Assembly (NCBI GenBank): GCA_964030475.1
Contig: CAXIPT010000005.1
Coordinates: 6,123,546 to 6,187,545, forward strand
DNA from: Tethya wilhelma
Taxonomy: Eukaryota > Porifera > Demospongiae > Tethyida > Tethyidae
DNA: 64,000 bases
Direction: 5' to 3'
The notes under the pieces were generated by a model that saw nothing but the letters and a program-made list of their open reading frames with translations, was not told where the DNA came from and searched no databases. Of the stretch, positions 49,492-63,613 are shown in pieces (positions within the stretch are counted from its first letter, which is position 1; every line of letters starts with the position of its first letter). Made by a program: the position numbers and the translations under genes.

Positions 49492-50455
49492 CTCCACTCT
49501 CTGTTTACTTATCCCTTTCCTTTCTTGTGCAGACTCTACGTGTCCAATTTTGCCCGAGACTTCCTCAATAAGATCTACCCAGAGCCTGTTCTCACAGTAC
49601 CCAATAGTATCTACAACAAGGTTCCTATTATGGCTCAAACAAGAGTAAGTGTATGACAACATCAGACCAGCTGTGCGTGTTTTGCTAGTCAGTGTTATTG
49701 TACTGTTTATTTAAAGGACCTGAGAAAACAGCTGGTTTCTGTCAGACAGTATCTCAAGTCTTGCAGGAGATCGCAGAGGTATATGCTGTGTATATCTAAC
49801 ATTTGGTTTTGCAATGATGTTGTCTGCATATTTTCTGTTTCAGTTTGAGACTGACATTTGATGGCCATGCACCATGGACAACTGATGTACATACCTATGC
49901 ACTGGATGACTTCTATGAGGTCTGTTACTGCCTAATTTACCAAAAATTGTGTTTGTGTTCTAACTTCTTTGGTGTTTTTTTTCTTAGATCAAGGGTGGAA
50001 CCAAACTGCGTCAGTTGAAGTCAATGTTATCTGATGCTATTGATCACGTAAAGAGTTGCCCTGTGTGTATGGGGAAGGGATTTGTCTGTGAGTTCTGTCA
50101 CAAATCAGATGATATCATCTTTCCGTTTGAAGTCGGAAGAGTTATATCATGTGAAAGTGAGTAGAGTATTGTGTTGAAAATAATGTGACACTGTTGTTAG
50201 TCTCATACAACACTTAATCATTGTGGTCCTTATAGGCTGCAAGTGTTGCTTCCACAAGGAATGTTTTAGTAGCAACAGACCTTGTCCAAGATGTACGAGG
50301 ATGAAGGACAGGTACCCTTAATAAACATGGTCATTAAAATAGAAATATCTATTATTATACAATGTACTTGTGTATTTTGTTGCAGACAAAGAAAGAGAGT
50401 TGCTAAGTTAGTGTTTCAGAGAGATGAAGATGATGAAGAGGACCAGATAAGCTAG
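46582..50455 (+). CDS. RUBCN: Rubicon-like autophagy/endosome regulator
   Basis: Exons: 46582-48088, 48506-48621, 48661-48830, 48907-48978, 49042-49121, 49254-49439, 49533-49644, 49717-49778, 49844-49919, 49988-50156, 50236-50311, 50386-50455. All join in phase except 48621 to 48661, where an N at 48646 marks an assembly fault. The first 500 residues are disordered, Ser/Pro-rich and basic. The C-terminal roughly 280 residues are the Rubicon homology domain, full of paired cysteines: YRCTGCGMQVD, FCNYTGKYFCQNCH, SCPVCMGKGFVCEFC, DDIIFPFEVG, CFHKECF, RPCPRC. In mammals this zinc-rich domain binds RAB7-GTP; Rubicon and Pacer tune the class III PI3-kinase complex. No RUN domain is seen N-terminally, as in the Pacer branch. 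The second exon start is uncertain because the only in-phase acceptor is not the obvious one beside the CA repeat. Confidence 0.88.
48432..48477. repeat. CA microsatellite before a Rubicon-like exon
   Basis: About 46 bases of uninterrupted (CA)n ending in CACAGGTAAGG. The AG at its end looks like an acceptor but gives a stop in frame; an acceptor 28 bases on (48505) keeps phase. Confidence 0.9.
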
Positions 50456-50604
50456 CAGAACTTCTTACTGACTGCATAGGGGAGGTTTTTATCACCAGTG
50501 TGTGTTTATGTGTGTGGTTTTGCTTTCTGTTGTGTGTGTGTGTGCATATGCATGTGATTGTGGTTCACCAGTCGTTATTTAATTTTAACGAAACAGCGAA
50601 AAAA

Positions 50605-50736
50605 TTTTTGGCGCGTAAATTTCGTGCGGACCCGTTTGGAAGTATTTTGGCGGGAGTGTAGTAAAATTTACTGTAATGTGATTGGTCAGTTGGAATTTGA
50701 TCCTTCTCAAAGTGATCCACTCGAGAGAATATAAAT
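50605..50736 (+). promoter_or_regulatory. Histone H2B promoter: E2F-like sites, CCAAT and TATA boxes
   Basis: TTTTTGGCGCG at 50605-50615 and TTTTGGCGGGA near 50645-50655 match the E2F consensus (TTTSGCGC). ATTGG at 50681-50685 is an inverted CCAAT box. TATAAAT lies at about 50729-50735, some 90 bases before the ATG. Together they suit an S-phase gene. Confidence 0.65.
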
Positions 50737-50822
50737 TGAAGTTTGCTCACTTGTTCAGACATCAAATCTTCCAACAATTCCTCAACTTTTTCTTCACTCG
50801 AACATCTCACGAATCAACCATC

Positions 50823-51194
50823 ATGCCAGGCAAAGTAGCAGCCAAGAAGGGCGAGAAGAAAGCCGCCGCCAAGACCAAGCCTTCTGGAGAAGGAAAGAAG
50901 AAGAGAAAGAGCCGCAAGGAGAGCTACTCCATCTACATCTACAAGGTGCTGAAGCAGGTCCACCCTGACACTGGTATCTCTTCCAAGGCCATGAGCATCA
51001 TGAACTCCTTCGTGAACGACATCTTCGAGCGTATCGCCACTGAAGCCTCACGTCTGGCTCACTACAACAAGAAGCACACCATCTCTTCTCGTGAAATCCA
51101 GACAGCTGTGAGACTTCATCTCCCTGGAGAGCTCTCCAAGCACGCTGTGTCAGAAGGAACCAAGGCTGTCACCAAGTACACCAGCAGCAAGTAA
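50823..51194 (+). CDS. Histone H2B, replication-dependent type
   Basis: An intronless frame of 123 residues. The N-terminal tail is Lys/Ala-rich ([19 protein letters not shown]). The globular part is canonical H2[59 protein letters not shown], ending AVTKYTSSK, with the C-terminal Lys that is ubiquitinated in animals. The ATG at 50823 is preceded by CAACC and follows the TATA box at a normal distance; an in-frame extension upstream to 50682 crosses the promoter and is not real. No intron, an E2F/CCAAT/TATA promoter and a 3' stem-loop make it a replication-type gene. It stands alone here, without H2A or H4 next to it. Confidence 0.98.
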   Translation: MPGKVAAKKGEKKAAAKTKPSGEGKKKRKSRKESYSIYIYKVLKQVHPDTGISSKAMSIMNSFVNDIFERIATEASRLAHYNKKHTISSREIQTAVRLHLPGELSKHAVSEGTKAVTKYTSSK

Positions 51195-51228
51195 ACAGCT
51201 ACTTCAATCTGAACTTTTTCAAACAACC

Positions 51229-51244
51229 GGCTTTTCTAAAAGCC
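51229..51244 (+). terminator. Histone mRNA 3' stem-loop
   Basis: GGCTTTTCTAAAAGCC forms a 6-bp stem with the four-base loop TCTA, 35 bases after the H2B stop and followed by ACCA. This is the SLBP-bound element that replaces polyadenylation. A purine-rich stretch (ACAAAAGATT) follows at the spot expected for the U7-pairing downstream element. Confidence 0.9.
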
Positions 51245-51474
51245 ACCACTTTCACAAAAGATTCACTGGCATTTTATTGTTTTTTTATTGTCTTGTTTTT
51301 GTTTTCTTGCAAATATTTATCACTATTGTAGTGATTGAAAACATTTTTTTTCAGCAGTGAATACAGAGAATGCATGATCATGAAAATTTCACCAAGAGAA
51401 TAAGGATACATGAATTACTTGGTAGTTGTTTAGAATGTAACTAGAATAGGGAGAGTGATTGCATACAACAGTTT

Positions 51475-52634
51475 CTAATCTCTTACTGGGATGTAGGATG
51501 TTTCAATACCATATTTCTCCTTTGCTCGCTGAATTGCAAAGAAAAAAAGTCTGATTACTTCGATTTACCATTACCATCATTCTTTTACCTCCCAGTCACT
51601 CATTGAAAAGGATATGATAGCTTGATGCTTTGTATCTTTAGTCGACTGTCCAAGTTCATCAACATCTGTGGCTGCAAATGCAAAAGATATTATTGATTTT
51701 AAAAAACTGTTTTCAACTTACGCAAGTAGATGTATGGTTGACCATCTCTCCCAAGAGCTATGCCAGCACGGCCTTCTTTGATAAGAAACGAGAAATGGAA
51801 CATGTTCTCAACAGTGTGTGCAAATGAATCTGGATCAACCAGAAACTTAAAGTAGTGAACTCGTCCCTCGCTGGCAATACACCTTTTCAGACAAGCCATT
51901 ACATGTGCTACATCCTTTGTAGTGGATTCTTCATCATCATTTAAAACTGTAACTACTTTGGGTTGATTTGCTTTGCTAGCAGCTTCTCTATCAATCCTCT
52001 TGCGCTCTGATTGCTTTCGCTTCTTAAGAGGCTCCAAGTCCAGTGTTCCAAGCCTAAAGATATACAATTTACCAATGCTAGCCATCTGAAATAATCACAA
52101 CTATGACATTTGAACTCACAAAAAGTTGACAGTAGGTGGTGTTCTGAACGCTTTCTGTGATCTCTTTCCAAGCCTCTCCCAATTCAGGTGCAGTGATTGT
52201 TTACCATCGCCATCTCCCTGTCTACGACCACCCATGAACGTGACCAACTTCTCTGCAAACTGAGTTGTGTCAAACTGAATCATATCTCCATGAGTGGACT
52301 CCACTTGTTCACGACCAATGGATGAGAGCAATCGAAAGCCTTCAGAGTCAATAGCAGCTTCTTTTGTTGCAACAACCTTCTTATAAAGTTTGTTGAGACC
52401 TTCTACCCGTTTTATCAGCTCATCAGGGATGCTAATATCATCTCTATTCTCTGAAAGAAAAAGTGCAACAGTTTGTATGTAACTTTCATACAAACACTTA
52501 TTATTCCACTCACTGTGGACATCATTTATGATTTCTCTTTGTTGTTTGCGGATTTCTCTTCTAAAAGCAGTGTCCCACCTTTCATCATTTCCATCAGCAG
52601 TGATGCAGACATCATCTCCTTTTGCTTTAGCCAT
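51475..52634 (-). CDS. NSMCE4A: NSE4, kleisin subunit of the SMC5/6 complex
   Basis: Exons 52514-52634, 52120-52450, 51722-52053, 51589-51671 and 51475-51528 join in phase to about 306 residues. The N-terminal block RREIRKQQREIINDVHKNRDDI matches the helix that contacts the SMC5 neck. The C-terminal winged-helix block has DPDSFAHTVENMFHFSFLIKEGRAGI, nearly the family signature, followed by QAIISFSMSDWE. The link NFLLGTLDLEP fixes the acceptor at 52054. NSE4 bridges the SMC5 and SMC6 heads together with NSE1 and NSE3, in DNA repair. The first intron (63 bases) has no stop in frame, so an intron-retained form would add 21 residues. It is divergent from UBE2G2. Confidence 0.92.
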
Positions 52635-52735
52635 TCTTCTTTGTCAGAGCAACTTGTTGCAGTGGTGCGCATCAAATGGAAGTGTTTCTTTTGCTGGATC
52701 AGCAATTTGAGGTGGGCTCTATTTAGAGTATAGCG
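52635..52735. promoter_or_regulatory. Bidirectional promoter, NSE4 / UBE2G2
   Basis: The two ATGs are 101 bp apart on opposite strands, the tightest head-to-head pair in the window. No TATA box stands out; TTAGAGTATAGCG precedes the UBE2G2 ATG. Confidence 0.55.
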
Positions 52736-53657
52736 ATGGCTGGATCAGCTTTGAAGCGATTGCTGGCTGAATACAGGCGTAAGTTTTTACTTGTGTAGCC
52801 TATAGGATAGGAATTTATAAATCATTGTACTTATTATAGAGCTAACAAAGAACTCACCAGAGGGAATTGTTGCAGGTACCTAGATACCTCACATGCCTCA
52901 CTAAATAGATGGTTGTTATAAAATTTATTATGTTACTATTGCATCACTTATAGGTCCAAAGTCTGAGGAAAACTTTTTTGAATGGGAAGCACTCATAACG
53001 TATGCCAACACCTACACCCACAAACACATGCAATACATAGTTGATGATGTTTAAAGATGGTGTGTTTTATGTTTGCAGAGGTCCTGAAGGCACTCCATTT
53101 GAGGGAGGAGTGTTTGTCACAGAGCTCATCTTCCCCACAGACTACCCTCTCAGTCCACCAAAGATGAAATTCATCTCTGATATGTTTCATCCAAATGGTA
53201 TTTCAACAGCTGTTACAAGGTACATACTCTTGAAGTGTATGATAGAAGGACTTTTTTTTGCAGTGTACCAAGATGGTCGTGTGTGTATATCGATACTGCA
53301 TACTCCTGGGGAAGATCCACTAGGCTACGAGTCTCCAGCAGAGAGATGGAGTCCGGTTCAGTCTATTGAGAAGATACTCTTATCTGTTGTGAGTATGTTA
53401 GCAGGTAAATTATACCATCAATCCTTGGATCTTTATTGCCAGGCATTGCATATTGTATCTTTTTTCTCTACTGCAGAACCCAATGATGAGAGTGGTGCTA
53501 ATGTGGATGCATCTGTGAGTCAGAAAATGATATTTATCTATTCTGTGGGCCTGGTTTATCGTGTGCATGCGTTTGGTTGTAGAAAATGTGGAGAGATAAC
53601 AGACAACAGTTCAACGAAATAGCACAGACTCTAGTCCGCAAGTCATTAGGATTATAG
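52736..53657 (+). CDS. UBE2G2: UBE2G2 (Ubc7), ERAD ubiquitin-conjugating enzyme
   Basis: Exons 52736-52778, 52840-52875, 52954-52999, 53079-53197, 53264-53404, 53477-53514 and 53583-53657 join in phase to about 165 residues, the same size as the human enzyme. The whole chain follows UBE2G2: [66 protein letters not shown], then GRVCIS with the catalytic Cys, and [23 protein letters not shown] containing the acidic insert of the Ubc7 group. It charges ubiquitin for ER-associated degradation with gp78, HRD1-type ligases and AUP1. Introns are 61 to 79 bp, among the smallest here. Confidence 0.97.
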
Positions 53658-53929
53658 CACACAAACTTGTTTTTTATTCATGTATAGTGAATTGCAATTG
53701 AATTGTGTACAGCATGCAATGACTTATTTCCCAATCTTTTGGGGCGAACAGTAAACATTGCATACACCGGAAGTCCCTTACTAATTAAATGATGTAATAA
53801 TAACTAGTGGTTAATATTCATGAACGTGCGGTGAAGTATAAAAAAAGGGTGATCTATAGACACACACCCAACCAAAAATTGGATACCTTTTTTAGTGTTG
53901 TAGTTCATAAAGTAGTATTAGAATCAGAC

Positions 53930-57010
<3,081 letters not shown>

Positions 57011-57447
57011 ATTAATTAATAAATTACAGAGGAGATCCCTGTCTCTATGGACTTTAATTGCAAACTTTTTTTAGTCCTTTATATTTACCATTTCCAACAC
57101 CAATGTTTGACCACAATGTGCACACACGAACCACACGGTGAAATACTTCATTTGATCTTTTCTTGCACCAAATTTGTTGACAAAAGAAACGTTAATTCTG
57201 TTGTTACTGACAGTCATTTCAACCTTGACATATACTACACCAGCTGTCATTGATATCCCATCTGGTTCAGTAGCTGCAGTCACAACAACTGCTCCAGAAC
57301 AAAGCTCTTGTTCGTGCTAAAAAATGACTGACTGAAAATGATCAAATTATAGATCCATGCACACATAAATACACAGATGCACACACGTTATGGTTGTGAG
57401 TGAAATTATTGTGAAATTTTGTACCAAAAACAACAAAAAAAAGAGTG
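57011..57447. other. Convergent intergenic stretch, no firm gene
   Basis: This lies between the RAB6 stop (+) and the WDR73 stop (-). A minus-strand frame at 57071-57283 exists but has no family similarity I recognise and no clear splice partners. Confidence 0.5.
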
Positions 57448-59331
57448 TTATTTTGTGGCTGTCTCCTTCCATTGCCATGCATGAAGACTGCCTTCGCTGT
57501 CAGCAGAGAACAGAGTGCCCCTCTCAACTCCAGGCTGCCAGCTGTGGACTAAGACAAGAGCATCTGGAGACTCCTGTTCATGACCACCGTGGAGGAATAG
57601 AGGGGAGGGGGCTACAAAGTGTGTGTGCATATACGTTAATGGATTTAATTATAGGGGTAGGAAGGGAGGGAGGGGGAAATTTTACCTGGCATGTCACATG
57701 ACCATTGTGAGTAGTCATAAATACGAACACCATCACTCACTCCAGAAACAGACAGCAAATTTCTTCCTGGGCAGAACTGTACGATAAAAAAAATTGTACT
57801 ATCAATCCTGCTAAAATTTTAACTTTAAGCACACCTCGATGCATGGATTTTGATGTACAGGCTTTGAAAATCGACCTTTGACCCCTGCAACACTGTTGAC
57901 CTCAGCACAGTCACACACTGCCCACGGAGTGTCCATCTTCCTCTCATCATAGACCACCAGCTGCCCACTGCCCCCCAACACTGCCATCTTGGTGGGGGTG
58001 GGAGGGGAGGCTGAACCACCACCACCAGTGACAGCAAGAGCAAAGAGAGAGCCTCTGTCTGAAGTTGGAGCAGTCAAACTGCAAGATTTCGGCTACACGT
58101 ACAGGGAGGGAAAAAATTGCTTTGGACCATGCACCAGCTAAGAGCTGAATATCATAGTGAACATCGGAATGTATACAAAAAGATGGATGCTTGGGTTTGG
58201 GTGAACAATTACCTTGTGCACAGGAGAAGGCTGTCTTTTATCCCAAACTTCAATGTTTCCTCTGACTCCACTGCAACTCACAAACACACAGCCATCACCA
58301 GGAAGAAATTTCACCGCATGGAGTTGTTGGTCTAGCTCTTGACGAACGGTTGAGAGAGTAAAGAGAGTCTTCTTTGATTCCACGTCAACCATTTGCAAGG
58401 ATTGTGTGGAGATGGAGCTAGCAAGAAGGAGAGAGGTTAAGGAAACGTCCATTAGGGTAGAATGTTGTTTTGGCAAAGAACACAGTGTTTGTTTTATAGA
58501 TGGAGACAAACACAATTCTATCTCATCCACTTTGACCAAGAGATCTATATAGCAGATACACACACGTCATGCACGTACGTAAAGAAAACAATCTTCTATT
58601 GAAAGAGTAATACCTGTTTTCTGAGCATCTGCTGCCCACAGTGTGACACTTGGATCGTATCCAGAGGACAACAATAGGCTGTGCAAATACCAATACATAT
58701 TCATGACTATTATTATCATCGATGAGGTGAACTAATGACTCACTCTGAGCGTTCAACATAGCCAAGAGAAGTGACTGGAGGCTCTGTGATGACACCATTG
58801 ATGAGCTTGAAGTCTCTTTTAGCCCACAGTGTCTGGAGAAGAAGAACAAGAAGATTTACGCAGAAAATTCCTGCATGAAAGCGGAGCTAATGAGTACACG
58901 AATAACACACCTGTTTGTCTTGAGGAAGGAGTTTCTCTGGCAGGGAGAGTTGAAGGATCTCGTTGGAATGATCTGGAGAGAACCCAGCAACACACACAGC
59001 TGGAGGGATACAGTATCCATCACATCGTACATTCCTTATATGGAAATCATGGCTAATTATTAATAAATTTATTGGTTCCAGTGTCAATCTGTCCCATTCT
59101 GAATCTCACCTGTCCCATTCCCAGTCCACTGCATGCATCTGGTAGGATACTGCAACTCAAACATGTACAGACTCTCATACCTACATAATTTATATTCATA
59201 TGCGAATTAATTAATAACCACACCCACAAATTAATGAACTGAAGGAGCAAACAAACAAACAAACATTGCCAAATATACTTTTGCAGAGACTCCACTATCC
59301 AGTCATCCTCGTCTCTCTGAAAGGCCTCCAT
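57448..59331 (-). CDS. WDR73: WDR73, WD40-repeat protein
   Basis: Nine exons join in phase: 59279-59331, 59110-59180, 58911-58999, 58744-58832, 58614-58678, 58213-58544, 57835-58092, 57686-57776, 57448-57611; about 403 residues (human about 378). The start EDDWIVESLQ and the stretch FELQYPTRCMQW to AGFSPDHSNEILQLSLPE follow the human N-terminus (DDWLVESL, FDLSGATRVLEW, NEILHLKLP). WD-like units include SGYDPSVTLWAADAQ, GNIEVWDKRQPSP, GSGQLVVYDERK, SGVSDGVRIYDYS and the last HGGHE...SLHAWQWKE. Human WDR73 mutations cause Galloway-Mowat syndrome; the protein associates with microtubules and with Integrator assembly. It is divergent from MO25. Confidence 0.9.
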
Positions 59332-59800
59332 TCAACATCAATACTACTGACTGTGTATTGATGTGGAGCAGCCACACGAGCTGAGAGACTACATGCGCAT
59401 ATTATGCAGGGGGTCACGCAATAATTAATGACCCCATTAGATAATTTATGGTGACCCAACCCAGCGGTGAATTCGCGAGCTCGAGATAGCCAGCAAGCAA
59501 GTCCTGGTGTCTGGTTATAAGCACACTGCGCAGAGAATAAAGAGGCTAAACCAGAGGTAATCCGGGTGCATTGGTAACAGACAGTTTTAGGTGTTGGTTT
59601 GATTGATTTTGAGTAAGAGTTGATGAGGTGTTTTATTAAAATTATATCAGACATTTGTATAAGCTATCTCTATAACATTATAGTACCAAGAGAAGCACTA
59701 TTGATGTATGTATATCTGCCATATATTGTCTCCTTATTTCTTCCCTGCAGTTTGTGTCCCAGTCACTAGTAGGGTCCACCATCGATCAAGTCTAGAGAGG

Positions 59801-60144
59801 ATGCCATTCTTTCGCTCGTCGCCCAAGAGCCCCCAGGAGCTGGTCAAGGGGCTCAAAGATGCCTTCCAAGTGATCAGCACCACGGAAGGAGGAGCCAAGA
59901 AAGCCGATAAGGTGGGTCATGTGACTTTATCAGTGGGTGTGGTGTCATTGAGGAGTGGGTGTGTCTATAAAGCTCTTGAAATTAATTGACGTCATCAAAA
60001 CCGGAAGTATTTTTGAAGTGATAACTAGAGTTAGTTATTTTGCCATACGGAATTAAATGATACTTCCCTGTTTCTCTGTATTGCTCTGTACACTTTTGCC
60101 ATTTTACAAGTACTCATTTGCCTCGTACCTTAGCCACACACACA

Positions 60145-60194
<50 letters not shown>

Positions 60195-60673
60195 NNNNNN
60201 NNNNNNNNNNNNNNNNNNNNNNNNNNNNNNNNNNNNNNNNNNNNNNNNNNNNNNNNNNNNNNNNNNNNNNNNNNNNNNNNNNNNNNNNNNNNNNNNNNNN
60301 NNNNNNNNNNNNNNNNNNNNNNNNNNNNNNNNNNNNNNNNNNNNNNNNNNNNNNNNNNNNNNNNNNNNNNNNNNNNNNNNNNNNNNNNNNNNNNNNNNNN
60401 NNNNNNNNNNNNNNNNNNNNNNNNNNNNNNNNNNNNNNNNNNNNNNNNNNNNNNNNNNNNNNNNNNNNNNNNNNNNNNNNNNNNNNNNNNNNNNNNNNNN
60501 NNNNNNNNNNNNNNNNNNNNNNNNNNNNNNNNNNNNNNNNNNNNNNNNNNNNNNNNNNNNNNNNNNNNNNNNNNNNNNNNNNNNNNNNNNNNNNNNNNNN
60601 NNNNNNNNNNNNNNNNNNNNNNNNNNNNNNNNNNNNNNNNNNNNNNNNNNNNNNNNNNNNNNNNNNNNNNNNN

Positions 60674-60734
<61 letters not shown>

Positions 60735-61943
60735 TATGATAATCCTGAAGTTGCTCTCAATTGTGGGATGATGCTTCGTGAGTGTGTGAGACACGAGCCA
60801 CTAGCTAAACTGGTCCTCCAATCGGAAGATTTCTACCTACTCTTCTCATATGTTGAAGTGTCCACGTTTGACATTGCTTCTGATGCCTTCGCAACATTTA
60901 AAGACCTCTTGACAAAACACAAGCTCCTCTGTGCCCAGTTCCTAGAGAAAAATTATGACAAGGTAAATTTGGATGTCTCTTTTTCTCTGTGTGTGTGTTA
61001 CTCTGTTTCTTTGTAGGTATTCGATCACTATCAGCGGTTACTACACTCTGAGAATTACGTTACAAAGAGACAGTCTTTGAAAGTGAGTACAAAGCTTCAT
61101 CCTATATTTTTCAAGTACCTTTTTTATAATGACTGTCTTGCCAAAATAGCATGTCTCTCCCTAATTCTTTTCTAAAGCAGACGATATTCTGCCTACGTAT
61201 GTATGGAGTGTTAAATCTGTCCCTCTCCTTATCTGTTTAGTTGCTAGGAGAGCTGTTATTAGATCGACATAACTTTACCACGATGACACGCTACATCAGC
61301 AACCCCGAGAACCTCAAACTAATGATGACCATGCTCAGAGACAGGTCTAGAAATATACAGTTCGAGGCCTTTCACGTTTTCAAGGTAAGTATTCTACCAT
61401 CTCTTGTATGAAAGTGGGTGTGGTTTGTGTGATGATTGTGGTATTCCTGGTAGGTGTTTGTGGCCAACCCAAACAAAACAAAACCAACGCAAGATATCTT
61501 GTTGAAGAACAAAGACAAACTAGTCGAATTCCTCTCTCAGTTTCACAACGACAGAACAGGTATGTGTTTGTCATTATAATAATAATTAATATTATTGTGT
61601 ATGATATGATCACTATCTGATTCAGCATGACCATTAACCTCGATCCTAGGCCCTTTCCTTAGTTTGTTTTTTCCCCCCGCAAAACAGCTATGCAGCTTGG
61701 CTTCCGTATTACCTGAGAGGGGGGAGCCTGGGAACGAGTCTACATGACCATCATAATAGATTTACCATAAATTGGATCATAAAATATAATTCAATGTACG
61801 TGATTGTGTGTGATTCTGATCCTTCCCTCCTGTCTGCAGATGACCAGCAGTTCAATGATGAGAAGGCGTACCTGATAAAACAGATAAAGGAGATGACTCC
61901 TGTCCCTGAATTGGCCAGTGTAGAGGGCGGGGCTGGAGTCTGA
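59801..61943 (+). CDS. CAB39: MO25 / CAB39 scaffold, interrupted by an assembly gap
   Basis: Exons seen: 59801-59911, then a missing part, then 60734-60962, 61017-61082, 61241-61384, 61454-61559, 61840-61943; these last five join in phase. The N-terminus [21 protein letters not shown] and the helical repeats ([76 protein letters not shown]) are MO25. MO25 clamps the pseudokinase STRAD and activates LKB1; it also activates MST-type kinases. The N run at 60195-60673 lies between CA and CT repeats, and at least one exon (about 80-90 residues of the first repeats) must fall in it or in flanking sequence. The end [12 protein letters not shown] is the usual variable tail. Confidence 0.95.
60195..60673. 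other. Assembly gap (479 N) between CA and CT microsatellites
   Basis: A run of N bounded on the left by (CA)n (60136-60194) and on the right by (TC)n (60674-60731). Translated frames over it consist of undetermined residues. Confidence 1.
61640..61742. repeat. Foldback element (family B, copy 3)
   Basis: The right end GGGGAGCCTGGGAACGAGTC matches the arm at 7984-8075, and the left end carries a degraded inverse. It lies in the last intron of MO25. Confidence 0.5.
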
Positions 61944-62258
61944 TGTGACCACACCCACCCACTCATTGGTGCCTATCATTGTGTTATATATGTAGAGGAA
62001 TTGGAAATTATTAAAAACTTGTTGTATGTTTTTATCTTTGGTTGTCCAAAAGACACTCTTCCAAACACACTCGTCACATGTAGAGTACTATGACACTTAT
62101 GTATCAACTGTTACTATGGTAACAGTACTTTAATAATAATTATTATTATTATATATAGTAATTTTTTGATTTTGTAATTGAAGTTACATTTTTCATGATT
62201 TAATTTTATCCTGATAAATTATGCCATAATTGCATGTTTGAATGTTAATAATTAATAT

Positions 62259-63613
62259 TCATGAAGTGGGGTTGTCCCTGCTAGTATGAGTTCTATACTC
62301 AGGCTTCAGTTCCCACATGTTCTTGTGAGGGGGTCTGGTGTTGTAGGTACACACCTCCCTCAGAATCTCCTTCAGGTAGCTCTGCAAGAGGACAAGACAT
62401 GAACACACACATACCGGGGTTATGATAATTATTATACATGAGCAGTTAAAACTCACACACAGCAGTTAAAACTCACACACAGCAGTTATAACTCATACAT
62501 GAGCAGTTATAACTCACACACAGCAGTTATAACTCATACATGAGCAGTTAAAACTCACACACAACAGTTATAACTCATTCATGAGATCTTATGTGAGCAT
62601 TTGAATTTTGACTATGAAACCGAACTCAATCAATATTTCTAGCAATGTAATGATATAATCACTATAGCTTACATGAGGCTGCTTTGTCTTGTGGACGAGG
62701 TCTCTGAAGTTGTAGTACTGGTGTGTCTGAAAGGCTGAGAAGATGAGATCAAGCACCTCTTCCTTGCTCAGTCTCACTCTCTTGTCCTGCTGTTTGGGTT
62801 TCTCATACTCCTCGTGTTTTGCCGTTGGTTTGTAAGAGTTCACGGGAGTCTTGTCCAATTGAACGGCCTGGAACTTGGTCTTCCCTGCTTCTCTGATCTG
62901 ATGTCTGCATGCGTAAAAATTCACAAATGTTCTTATCTTTACAATCACCAAACCTAAAGAAACCCTCCTAATAAATGCCTGCTCAGGTAAGTGTCTACAG
63001 TAAATAATAGTTGCATAGAATAGCTTGATGGTAGCATTTGAGAAGGAATTAATCAGGCTTATCTAAACAATTACAGGAAAATACCAAGAAAGAGAAAGTT
63101 TGATATGACAGAGAATCATTCAGCTTACTGTTTCAGTTTCATGTAGGCTTCTGAGCTCAATGGCTGGATGTCTGCCTTCTGTGTGACAATGCCTTCCGCT
63201 AGGACCTGATCTGCTGTTGGCTCCTCTGAAAATACATTCAAAGACTGCCGCGATGGATCTTGCATCACCACTCTGTGTTCGCGAGGCAACTCCAGTCCTT
63301 TTGGAAGGCCGAGCTTCGCTGAGTGGGACTTTGCTAGCTCCTCAGAGAGAGTGAAAGTTACATCCACTTTCTTTGAACTACTAAACAGTACATTAATGTG
63401 AAATTTTATACTTGTAATAACAGACCATGACATTGTGTCGACTTAGCAAGGTTCTTACGAGGATATTTTCATCACTCCTAAGTCACTGCTCGGAGTGGCA
63501 CTCTCCCAGGCTTCTGACATGTAATTGGGAACCTTCACGAGCCACACAGCTCGAGTGGAGTTGGTTAGCTCCAGCTCACGAGCTGGCACTTTCTTGGACT
63601 TCTTGGCAGACAT
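62259..63613 (-). CDS. GTF2F2: TFIIF beta subunit (RAP30)
   Basis: Exons 63459-63613, 63129-63377, 62673-62904 and 62259-62381 join in phase to 252 residues (human 249). The N-terminal dimerisation part has LTNSTRAVWLVKVPNYMSEAW and KKVDVTFTLSEELAKSH. The middle holds NSYKPTAKHEEYEK, and the C-terminal winged helix has RLSKEEVLDLIFSAFQTHQYYNFRDLVHKTKQPH and SYLKEILREVC, ending NMWELKPEYR. TFIIF-beta pairs with RAP74 and brings RNA polymerase II to the promoter. The 3' end is convergent with MO25. The second intron (63378-63458, 81 bases) is short. Confidence 0.97.
62440..62582. repeat. About 20-bp tandem repeat in a TFIIF-beta intron
   Basis: Six or seven units containing GCAGTTAWAACTCAYACA, alternating a CACACAGCAGTT form with a CATGAGCAGTT form. 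It lies between the last two exons and resembles, in inverse, the GAGTTATAACTGCTCATG repeat at 21100-21260. Confidence 0.85.

Noticed and set aside
57071..57283. 70-codon minus-strand frame between RAB6 and WDR73
   Set aside because: No recognisable family and no splice context; it lies beyond the WDR73 stop.
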